Source: Halochromatium glycolicum | GTDB taxonomy: Bacteria > Pseudomonadota > Gammaproteobacteria > Chromatiales > Chromatiaceae | Direction: 5' to 3' | NCBI RefSeq assembly: GCF_016584085.1 | Contig: NZ_NRSJ01000008.1 | Span: forward strand, 1 to 64,000 | Length of the DNA stretch: 64,000 bases | In this document: positions 26,776-34,408 of the stretch, piece by piece | Layout of the letters: each line of letters begins with the position of its first letter | Numbering within the stretch: position 1 is the stretch's first letter | Program-made: the position numbers and the translations under genes | The notes under the pieces: model-generated | Told to the model about the DNA's origin: nothing | Database searches by the model: none | What the model saw: only the letters and a program-made list of their open reading frames with translations

Positions 26776-27549
26776 ATGCTTCGATACCTCGGTGTGCGCA
26801 AGCAGTATTCGGGGCAGATTGCACTCGATGGCGTGGACCTCGACTGTCCCGAGGGACGAACCAGCGTGCTGATCGGCCCCAGCGGCTGCGGCAAGTCGAC
26901 CCTGCTGCGGCTCGCGGCCGGGCTGATTCGGCCCGATCGGGGCGGGGTCTGGTTCGAAGGGGCGCCGCTTGCAGCGAATAACCTGCGCGCGGCGCGCCTG
27001 CGCATGGGCTATATGATCCAGGAGGGCGGGTTGTTCCCGCACCTGAGCGTGCGCGGCAATGTCGAGCTGATGGCGCGCGAGCTCGGCTGGCCTGCTGAGC
27101 GCCGGCGCGCGCGCTTCAGCGAGCTGGCGGAGCTGGTGCGCTTGCCGGCCAGGCTCTGGGAGCGCTATCCGCTCGAGCTCTCGGGCGGGCAGCGCCAGCG
27201 CGCCGCCCTGATGCGGGCGCTGATGCTGGACCCGGACCTGATCCTGCTCGACGAGCCGCTCGGGGCGCTGGACCCGATCATCCGGGTCGAGCTGCAGCGC
27301 GAGCTCGCGGCGATCTTCGCACGCCTGCACAAGACCGTGCTGATGGTGACCCATGATCTGGCCGAGGCCGTCTTCTTCGGCGACCGGTTGGTGCTGATGC
27401 GCGCTGGCTGCGTCGTGCAGCAAGGCTCGGCACAGGCGCTGCTGCAGTCCCCGGCCGAGGCCTTCGTCGCCGACTTCGTCAACGCCCAGCGGGCGCCGCA
27501 GCGGCTGCTGGCCGAGGCGGCTGAGCACATGCGCCCCGCCGATGTCTAA
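26776..27549 (+). CDS. ABC transporter ATP-binding protein, glycine betaine/choline (OpuCA/ProV-like) type
   Basis: A 257-residue ATPase with Walker A GPSGCGKST (34-42), signature LSGGQRQRAAL, Walker B LILLDEPLGALDP and switch histidine VTHD. GYMIQEGGLFPHLSV is the Q-loop typical of the quaternary amine transporter group. Unlike ProV or OpuAA it lacks C-terminal CBS domains. It pairs with the substrate-binding/permease fusion 280 bp downstream to make an osmoprotectant importer in the inner membrane. Regulation is not evident apart from a repeated motif in the gap between the two genes. Confidence 0.9.
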   Translation: MLRYLGVRKQYSGQIALDGVDLDCPEGRTSVLIGPSGCGKSTLLRLAAGLIRPDRGGVWFEGAPLAANNLRAARLRMGYMIQEGGLFPHLSVRGNVELMARELGWPAERRRARFSELAELVRLPARLWERYPLELSGGQRQRAALMRALMLDPDLILLDEPLGALDPIIRVELQRELAAIFARLHKTVLMVTHDLAEAVFFGDRLVLMRAGCVVQQGSAQALLQSPAEAFVADFVNAQRAPQRLLAEAAEHMRPADV

Positions 27550-27598
27550 CCGTCAGCTCGCGATGGGTCGAGGTCGCAATGCTTGCGGATGTGTCGCG

Positions 27599-27684
27599 TT
27601 CGACCATTGGCCGTCGGAGCTGGGGGCAGGAGAATCGGCAGTTCTCGAGTTGGCACGTCGTGTTTGACCATTGGCCGCCGGAGC
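27599..27684. repeat. Direct repeat pair in the gap of the osmoprotectant importer genes
   Basis: GTTCGACCATTGGCCGTCGGAGC at about 27598-27620 recurs as GTTTGACCATTGGCCGCCGGAGC at about 27662-27684, differing at two positions and 63-64 bp apart. The symmetric core CCATTGG and helical phasing (six turns) suit a regulator-binding pair, but this is inference. Confidence 0.55.
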
Positions 27685-27829
27685 GCCTTGGCGATGAGTG
27701 ATTCCGTTGAATAACAGGCCCTGCCAGGTGCCTGTTGCGACGCCCGAATGGTCTGGCTCGAGCGAGGCAATCGCCGTGCAGGCACGAAGCGATGGCGCGA
27801 GAGGGCACCGCTGCTCGAGGTTGTGCCGA

Positions 27830-29338
27830 ATGGCGCTGGGACTGACGCTGCTTGTCCTGAGTCTGGCGGTCGCCGCTGAGCCGGCAGCGAATCCATCACT
27901 CAGTGTTGGCTCGAAGAAGTTCACCGAGTCGGTGATCCTCGGCGAGGCGTTGACCTTGCTGCTGGCCGATGGCGGTTTTCAGGTGGCGCACCGCGCCGGC
28001 TTGGGCGGGACGCGCATCCTCTGGGGCGCGTTGCGGTCCGGCGAGATCGATGCCTATCCGGAATACACCGGGACCTTGCTGCGCGAGATCCTGGCCGAGC
28101 GCGCGTTGCCGGACCTCGGCGCGCTGCGCGCGGCGCTGGCCGAGCAGGGCATCCGGATGTCGGCGCCGCTCGGCTTCGAGAATACCTATGCGCTCGCGGT
28201 CACTGAGGCGACCGGGGCGCGGCTCGGGCTCGAGACGATCTCGGACCTGCGCGCCCATCCCGATCTGCGCCTGGGCTTCAGTAGCGAGTTCCTCGACCGC
28301 GGTGATGGCTGGCCTGGGCTGAAGGTGCGTTATCGGTTGCCGCAGACCCGGGTGCAAGGGCTGGATCATGATCTCGCCTATCGTGGCCTCGCGACTGGGC
28401 GCATCGATGTGACCGTGGTCTATACGACCGATGCCGAGATCGAGCGCTATGGGCTGCGGCTGCTCGACGACGATCGCGGTTATTTCGACGACTACCAGGC
28501 GGTGCTCCTCTACCGGGCCGATCTCGCCGAGCGCGCGCCGGGGGCGGCCGTGCTGCTTCGGCGCTTCGAGGGGCTGATTAGCGAGCCGGTGATGGCGTCC
28601 CTCAATGGGCGGGTCAAACTCGATGGGATCAGTGAGCATCAGGCGGCGGTCGAGCTGCTGCAAGAGCGGCTGGGGCTGGCGGTCGAGGCCGAGACCGTCG
28701 GCTTTTGGCAGCGGCTCTGGCAGCGGACTGCGGAGCATCTCGGGCTGGTCGCGGTCTCGCTGAGCGCGGCGATCCTGGTCGCGGTGCCGCTCGGGATCGT
28801 TGCCGCGCGCCGGCCGCGGCTCGGGCAGGTGCTGCTCGGGGTCACCGGCGTCCTGCAGACGGTGCCATCGCTGGCCTTGTTCGTGTTCCTGATCCCGCTA
28901 CTCGGCATCGGCTGGCCGCCGAGCGTCGCGGCGTTGTTCGTCTACAGTCTGCTGCCGATCCTGCGCAATACCCATGCCGGGCTGATCGATATCCCGCGCC
29001 CGATCCGCGAATCGGCCGATGTGATCGGACTGACCCCGAACGCGCGGCTGCGGCTGGTAGAGCTGCCGCTGGCGGCACGCGCGATCCTGGCCGGGATCAA
29101 GACCTCGGCGGTGCTCAATGTCGGCACTGCGACCCTGGCGGCCCTGATCGGAGCCGGCGGCTACGGGCAACCGATCCTGACCGGCATCCGGCTCGACGAT
29201 GTCGGGCTGATCATGCAGGGCGCGGTGCCGGCCGCTGGGTTGGCGCTCGCGTTCCAGGGTCTGTTCGAGTTCGGCGAGCATTGGGTAGTTCCGCGCGGGC
29301 TGCGGTTGCGTCCGGCAACTGCAGGGCCTCAGGATTGA
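27830..29338 (+). CDS. Glycine betaine/choline ABC importer, substrate-binding protein fused to permease
   Basis: About 502 residues from the ATG at 27830, which begins a signal peptide (MALGLTLLVLSLAVAAEPA); the frame is open further up but that part is unconserved. Residues 20-295 form an OpuAC/OsmF-type binding domain (SLSVGSKKFTESVILGEAL, YPEYTGTLL). Residues 300-500 form the membrane-spanning permease with the EAA-like loop (RNTHAGLIDIPRPIRESADVIGLTP). Fusion of binding protein and permease is known for this importer family. Together with the upstream ATPase it makes a complete transporter for compatible solutes, consistent with a salt-adapted host. Confidence 0.88.
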   Translation: MALGLTLLVLSLAVAAEPAANPSLSVGSKKFTESVILGEALTLLLADGGFQVAHRAGLGGTRILWGALRSGEIDAYPEYTGTLLREILAERALPDLGALRAALAEQGIRMSAPLGFENTYALAVTEATGARLGLETISDLRAHPDLRLGFSSEFLDRGDGWPGLKVRYRLPQTRVQGLDHDLAYRGLATGRIDVTVVYTTDAEIERYGLRLLDDDRGYFDDYQAVLLYRADLAERAPGAAVLLRRFEGLISEPVMASLNGRVKLDGISEHQAAVELLQERLGLAVEAETVGFWQRLWQRTAEHLGLVAVSLSAAILVAVPLGIVAARRPRLGQVLLGVTGVLQTVPSLALFVFLIPLLGIGWPPSVAALFVYSLLPILRNTHAGLIDIPRPIRESADVIGLTPNARLRLVELPLAARAILAGIKTSAVLNVGTATLAALIGAGGYGQPILTGIRLDDVGLIMQGAVPAAGLALAFQGLFEFGEHWVVPRGLRLRPATAGPQD

Positions 29339-29424
29339 GCAACTGGATCGGCTACCGTGCTCGTGGTGCTCGCCGTTGACGCATCGGCGCGGCAGACGCG
29401 CAAGCCGAACAGCCCGGCAATCGC

Positions 29425-29468
29425 TCTGGCGGGTTGCCGCCGCATTGGGCTGGCGTCAACCCGCCAGA
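29425..29468. terminator. Perfect 12-bp hairpin downstream of the importer operon
   Basis: TCTGGCGGGTTG and CAACCCGCCAGA pair perfectly around a 20-nt loop, in the 300-bp gap between the importer genes and the convergent Uma2 gene. It is a candidate bidirectional terminator, though no T-run follows. The rest of 29339-29638 holds no supported gene. Confidence 0.45.
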
Positions 29469-29638
29469 CTGCTATTGACGCAACGCGCGTTGGCTTGACC
29501 AGGATGACGCGGGCCTGGCGCTCGCTCGGGCGATACTGGCCGGCCTCGTCGAGGCCAAGGTCGGCCTCACGGATCCGCAGGATTGTTGAGGACAAGAGCG
29601 CCCACGACGCAGACCCCGAGCGCGGGCACGTTGCGCGG

Positions 29639-30214
29639 TCAGACCAGCGCCGTCAGGTCCAGCTCCAAGTCCGGCAGCATGACCGGCCGGATCAGTCCGG
29701 GCGGCTCCAAGGGAAAAGCGGTGGCGTAGCTGGCCTGCTCCAATCGCGGGTCGCGATGGATGGTGACTGCGCGCGCGCCGATGTTGATGAGCCAGACCTC
29801 GGGGATGGCGAAACGGGCGTAGAGGGGGAGCTTGCGGTCCCGGTCATGGGCGAGGCTGGTATCGGCGACCTCGACTATCAGCAGCACGTCCTCTGGCTTT
29901 GGGTGCTCCTGTCGGTAGAAGTCTTGCCGCCATCGCAGCAAGGCGATATCCGGCTGCGGGGCGCTGAGGTCGCCTAGGCGAACAGGATTCTGCGGCCAAA
30001 CGATGGCATGGCCATGCGTTGCTTCGACGAGAATCTGATTGATCCGCGCGGTTTCGCTCGCGTGCGGCGGTCCAATGGGCGGCATATCAAATAACTCTCC
30101 GTCGATCAGCTCGATTCGAGCCTCCGGCTCGAACACGCCGATCTCGCCCATGCGGAAGAACTCCTGCACGGTGATCCGGTGTCGTTGGGGAACCTGCTGG
30201 GCGATAGCTTGCAT
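29639..30214 (-). CDS. Uma2-family (DUF820, PD-(D/E)XK) putative endonuclease
   Basis: A 191-residue protein with the PD-(D/E)XK nuclease layout of the Uma2 family: RIELIDGELFDM near the N-terminus, PQPDIALL as the PD half and LLIVEVADTSLAHDRDRKLPLYA carrying the E-x-x and lysine. Such genes are abundant in cyanobacteria and phototrophs and are often near mobile DNA; their role is unsettled. The start codon lies 34 bp from MITE copy C, which therefore sits in its promoter or leader. Confidence 0.85.
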   Translation of the reverse strand: MQAIAQQVPQRHRITVQEFFRMGEIGVFEPEARIELIDGELFDMPPIGPPHASETARINQILVEATHGHAIVWPQNPVRLGDLSAPQPDIALLRWRQDFYRQEHPKPEDVLLIVEVADTSLAHDRDRKLPLYARFAIPEVWLINIGARAVTIHRDPRLEQASYATAFPLEPPGLIRPVMLPDLELDLTALV

Positions 30215-30244
30215 GGTCGCCGCACGCTGAGTCGTTGCCTGAAC

Positions 30245-30407
30245 TTAGGCGATTGCCGGAAAAGCTCGTACCGAATTGCGCAGGATTGTCGTTTGCCTTC
30301 GAGGAGCGTCGCCGGGAGCATAGCCGGGCTATGTGACCGGCGGCGCGACGAAGAAGGCGAGCGAAAAGACCAGCAAGGCGGTATGAGCTTTGACAGAAAT
30401 CGCCTTA
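30245..30407 (-). mobile_element. 157-bp palindromic MITE-like element, copy C, with TTA duplication
   Basis: Element 30248-30404, same orientation as copy B. TTA lies at 30245-30247 and 30405-30407. It differs from copies A and B by a single base, a difference shared with copy D. Confidence 0.93.
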
Positions 30408-30823
30408 GGCTAGCCTAGCGTTGACGGGTCGGCAAGCGGGCTTGGCCTGGCCGAGCCATTCCCGCACTGCCGGTTGCGTTAAGTCGCGGGCAGTGGCCGA
30501 TTGATTTGATGACCATCGATCGCGCCGTCCGTAAGCCCCGCGGTGCCTGCGCGTCCAGCTTGAGCATACCCGCGCGTGCCTCCAGCGCGACCTGCCGTGC
30601 CGGCCGGTATCCTTGATCGGCGCCTCGGGGGCTTGCGGTCATCATGCCGATGGCACTGCCGTGACGGACGATCGCGGGCGATCCGGCGCTGCCATTGCTT
30701 GTCCATGACCAAGTCCGACCTTGCCGCGCTGCCCCGCAGGTTCGCGACGGCTGGGCGGTCGATCGGTGTCCGCGCCTGCTGGCTCGAGTGATTGGTTTCG
30801 GCCAGGGCGTCGGCCTCAACCGC
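30408..30823. other. 416-bp stretch downstream of treZ without a supported gene
   Basis: A 134-codon minus-strand frame (30415-30819) is rich in Arg and Pro, resembles no family and is probably noncoding high-GC sequence. Nothing else is evident. Confidence 0.35.
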
Positions 30824-32731
30824 TCAGCACTCGGTGGCTGCGACCGTCCAGCGAACAGACCACGGCGGCAGCTCGGCCGAATGCGCCGGGGTTGGCTCGG
30901 GGCCTGGTCCGTGGTCCATGACTAGCTCAGCCGTTGGCGGCGGTGCGACCCTGCTTGGCAGCTCGAGCCGCTCGGCGCTCAGGTTCGCGACCACCTGCAG
31001 CTGACGGCCGTCGCTGGTGTGCCAGCGAGCGGCCAGCTGCCCTGGGCCGAGCGCGAGCGCGTCGCCACCGTGCTCGAGCAGCGGGATCAGCGGCGCGATG
31101 TGCTTGCGGCGGAGCGCGAGCACTGCCTGGCAGTGCGCGAACCGCCGCTGTTCGGCCGAGGTATCGGTTCCGCTTTCCGGGTCATCACGCCAGCGCCAGT
31201 CGAGCCGTGAGCGCTCGAAGGTCGCCGGGGCATTCGGGTCCGGGATCAGGCGTCGGCTCTCGGGGTCGGCGAAGCGGGCGCTGCGCGCGAATTCGCGCCG
31301 CCGGCCTTCGCGGACCGCGTCGGCGAGGTCGGCGCCGAAGTCGCAGAAGAACAGGAATGGGCTGGCCGCGTCGAATTCCTCGCCCATGAACAGAAGCGGC
31401 GGCGAGGGCGCGAGCAGCACCAGCGCGAGCGCGGCATCGAGAGCCTCGGCTGAAACCAGCTGATGCAGTCGCTCGCCGAACGCGCGGTTGCCGGCCTGGT
31501 CATGGTTTTGCAGGAAGTTGACGACCGCGGCCGGTGGTAGATTGGCGCTCGGCGTACCGCGCGGGCGGCCTCCGCGAAAGGCCGACCGCTCGCCCTGGTA
31601 GGCGAAGCCCTCAGTGAGCGCACGGGCGGTCAGCGCGGTTGTCGAGTCATGGGCGTCGGGACCGAAGTCCTGATAGGGCCCGTCGGTCTCGCCGGTCAGC
31701 AGGCCGTGCAAGGCGTGGTGCAGGTCATCGTTCCACTGGGCGGTGAAATGGCGCGGCCGACCGGCGTCGTCGCGCTGGTAGCGGCGGGCGTCGTTGTGAT
31801 CGTTCTCGAGGATCAGGTGGATGTGGCGGTCGCGGCCGGGGCCGTTGCGCACGCGCTCAGCGAGGGCGTCGAGGATGTCCGGGCGGCTGGCGTCCTCAAT
31901 GCGGTCGACGGCGTCGAGCCGCAGCCCGTCGAAACGATACTCCTCGAGCCAGTAGAGGACGTTGTGGATGAAGAACGCGCGCACCCAGCCGGCATCCGGG
32001 CCGTCGAAGTTGATCGCGGCGCCCCAGGGCGTATGCCGGTCGCTGTGGAAGAAGGGTGGCGCGTACAGGTGCAGGTAGTTGCCCTCGGGGCCGAAGTGGT
32101 TGTAGACGACGTCGAGCAGCACCGAGAGCCCGCGCTGGTGCGCGGCACGGATCAGGCGCTTGAGGTCGTCCGGGCGGCCATAGCTCGAGTCCGGCGCGTA
32201 GAGCAGGGCGCCATCGTAGCCCCAGTTGCGCCGGCCTGGGAAGTCGGCCAGCGGCATCAGCTCGATCATCGTCACTCCGAGCTCGACCAGGTGATCGAGG
32301 CGGGCCTCGATCCCGGCGTAGTCGCCGCTTGCCGAGAAGGTGCCGACATGCAGCTCGTAGATCACAGCTTCGTGCCAAGGATGTCCGCCCCAGTCGCGCT
32401 CGGCGGCGCCCCAATCGAACGCGCTTGGATCGACCAGCTCGCTCGGGCCATGCACATCCTCGGGCTGGAAGCGCGAGGCCGGGTCCGGTACCGCGAGGCC
32501 GCCGTCGATGCGGTAGCGGTAGCGGTCGCCCGGGGTCGCGCTCGGGATCGCGACGCGGTGCCAGCCGTCACTGGACCTGCCCATCGGCACCTCGAGCGCG
32601 CCTTGAGCCGATGTCAGTTGCAGCTCGACGCGCTCGGCGCCGGGCGCCCAAAGCCGGAACTCGGCGCCGCCGCCGGGCAGGCGCTCGGGCCCGAAGGGCA
32701 TGGAATGCTGGTATTCGCGGGAGGAGACCAT
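30824..32731 (-). CDS. treZ: Malto-oligosyltrehalose trehalohydrolase TreZ
   Basis: TreZ releases trehalose from maltooligosyl-trehalose. The 635-residue GH13 protein has an N-terminal beta domain (FRLWAPGAERVEL), the TIM barrel with YNHFGPEGNY, the nucleophile region FDGLRLDAVD (Asp273), the acid/base LILENDHND (Glu309) and FLQNHDQAGNRAFG. Length fits the family. The partner TreY and the debranching enzyme TreX are not in the window. A GAGGAGA ribosome site precedes the ATG. Trehalose is a compatible solute, in line with the osmoprotectant importer nearby. The GTPase gene upstream on the same strand is unrelated but only 51 bp away. Confidence 0.94.
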   Translation of the reverse strand: MVSSREYQHSMPFGPERLPGGGAEFRLWAPGAERVELQLTSAQGALEVPMGRSSDGWHRVAIPSATPGDRYRYRIDGGLAVPDPASRFQPEDVHGPSELVDPSAFDWGAAERDWGGHPWHEAVIYELHVGTFSASGDYAGIEARLDHLVELGVTMIELMPLADFPGRRNWGYDGALLYAPDSSYGRPDDLKRLIRAAHQRGLSVLLDVVYNHFGPEGNYLHLYAPPFFHSDRHTPWGAAINFDGPDAGWVRAFFIHNVLYWLEEYRFDGLRLDAVDRIEDASRPDILDALAERVRNGPGRDRHIHLILENDHNDARRYQRDDAGRPRHFTAQWNDDLHHALHGLLTGETDGPYQDFGPDAHDSTTALTARALTEGFAYQGERSAFRGGRPRGTPSANLPPAAVVNFLQNHDQAGNRAFGERLHQLVSAEALDAALALVLLAPSPPLLFMGEEFDAASPFLFFCDFGADLADAVREGRRREFARSARFADPESRRLIPDPNAPATFERSRLDWRWRDDPESGTDTSAEQRRFAHCQAVLALRRKHIAPLIPLLEHGGDALALGPGQLAARWHTSDGRQLQVVANLSAERLELPSRVAPPPTAELVMDHGPGPEPTPAHSAELPPWSVRWTVAATEC

Positions 32732-32782
32732 CGAAAAAGGGGAGGCCAGGGCCAGGCCGACCCGCCCCCCTGCCTGATCACG

Positions 32783-34231
32783 TTAGAAGAAGGTTTTCCG
32801 CTTCGGTTTCTGGTTGCTGACCCTGTCGCCTTCGACCAGGACTGGATGGCGCGGCTCTGATGTCGGGGGCGTCGCCGGGCGATCCGGCTCCGAGGCGGTT
32901 GCGGGTGCGTCGCCATCACGCATGGCGTGGTAGAGCTCGCTCCGAAGCTGCGGGAGCAGCTTGTCCGTCAATTCCTCGAGTTGCTCACGGTCGTGCCAGC
33001 GCATCTTTTCGAACGACTGGAGGCCGCGCTTTTCAGCGATCTCGCGCGTGCGTGAGCTGATCTCCTCCCACATCATGCGCAAGTCCTCCGCCCGGTCGCG
33101 CAACAGCAACTCGCGATCGTGCAGCGTTTCAAAGATCTGGTCGAAGCGAGCAATCAGACGCTTCCTGGCCCTGGGGAGAATCAGGTACCCGATGAAGACG
33201 ACAGCCAGGACTGCGGCCACTGCAATCCCGGGCAACGCCACGAGCATGCCGGTGCCAACGGCGGCTGCGCTCAGCCCGCCGAAGAGCAGGATCGCGAAAC
33301 CTGCCCAGCGCGCGCGGACCGATCTGAGCCTGTTGGCCGCCTCGCCGATCACCATCGCATGCAGCCGCAGCCGCTCCGCATAGGCCTGGATCTGCGTGAT
33401 CTGGTTGTCCATCCGCCGGGTCGGTACACGGCGTAACTCTCCAATCAGGTCGTTACGCGCCTTCTCGAAGTCCTCCATCGGCAAGCGCGACTTCGGTTTG
33501 TCGGCCAGCGGTACAAAGGTGTTATAGATCATCGGCAGGTCTTTGCGCGGGATCACCTTGCCGAGATTCCAGCAGAGGGCCCCATAGGCCCGCGCGAAGT
33601 CGTGCAAGCTCTGGAACTGATCCACCTTGTTCAAGACGATCAGCATCTTATGGTCGATGCCCGCCAAGGACTCGCGGAACACTTGTAGTGTCTCGCCGGT
33701 CGTTCCCGGCTTATCCGGATCAAAGAAGATCATCACCAGGTCGGCGCGTTCGGCGAACCAACGCACCACACCGGGGAAGTCAAAACCACGTCCGTGCTCG
33801 GCTTTGGCCTCGTCGATCATGCCCGGGCTGTCGATCAGCGTCACCGTTTGCAACAGTTCAGCGGGGCGCAGCTTCAGCCGCACATGCGAGACCAATTGGT
33901 CACCAAAGTGTCGGAGCCCCTCGTAGGGCAAGTCCGGATTGCTCACGACAGCAGCGCCATCCCGCTCGGTCGCGGTCGCGCCATACGTGATGATCGTGAA
34001 CCCGTCATCGGTGGGAGCAACCCCAGTGCTCTGAACGGCGTCGCCTAGGATGTGGTTGACAAACGTGGACTTCCCCGACGAGTGATTGCCCAAGAGCAAG
34101 ACCTGTGGCGGCCGACGCAGCTCGCCCACAGTGGGCGGTCGTCGGAACAGGAATTCTTTTGCCAGCGGGTCGAGGATGTCCTCGTAGTAGCCGCGGATCC
34201 GGTTCGCGAACATTTCCATCACGTTTTGCAA
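32783..34231 (-). CDS. Dynamin/EHD-like GTPase with membrane hairpin
   Basis: A 482-residue protein. GTPase motifs are the P-loop GNHSSGKST (about 48-56), the switch/G2 threonine in TGVAPTDDGFT, G3 DSPG and G4 NKVD. A hydrophobic pair (about 315-355) should form a membrane hairpin, followed by a long helical region and a basic tail (KPKRKTFF). The G-domain sequence is close to eukaryotic EHD ATPases and bacterial dynamin-like proteins, which remodel membranes. The frame starts at a TTG (34231) with GAGGAC upstream; the ATG at 34219 is an alternative. Role in membrane shaping, for example of intracytoplasmic membranes, is speculation. Confidence 0.8.
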   Translation of the reverse strand: MQNVMEMFANRIRGYYEDILDPLAKEFLFRRPPTVGELRRPPQVLLLGNHSSGKSTFVNHILGDAVQSTGVAPTDDGFTIITYGATATERDGAAVVSNPDLPYEGLRHFGDQLVSHVRLKLRPAELLQTVTLIDSPGMIDEAKAEHGRGFDFPGVVRWFAERADLVMIFFDPDKPGTTGETLQVFRESLAGIDHKMLIVLNKVDQFQSLHDFARAYGALCWNLGKVIPRKDLPMIYNTFVPLADKPKSRLPMEDFEKARNDLIGELRRVPTRRMDNQITQIQAYAERLRLHAMVIGEAANRLRSVRARWAGFAILLFGGLSAAAVGTGMLVALPGIAVAAVLAVVFIGYLILPRARKRLIARFDQIFETLHDRELLLRDRAEDLRMMWEEISSRTREIAEKRGLQSFEKMRWHDREQLEELTDKLLPQLRSELYHAMRDGDAPATASEPDRPATPPTSEPRHPVLVEGDRVSNQKPKRKTFF

Positions 34232-34408
34232 AGGACGTCCTCTTTTCGGCTGCTCGATGAGGGATTAAGAAATCTAACCGACGCTGTGCGTGCAAGTCGA
34301 GCCAGTTGGGGAGGCGAATGAGGCCGGGGATGGCGGTCCAGGCTAGGCGCGGGGGAACGGACCCTTATCCGTCGGGTCACAACGCCTTTGCCTGCAGTCA
34401 TGCCGCCT

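Noticed and set aside
29329..29595. An 88-codon minus-strand frame after the Uma2 gene
   Set aside because: It overlaps the perfect 12-bp hairpin and the end of the importer gene and matches nothing I recognise; left out as unsupported.
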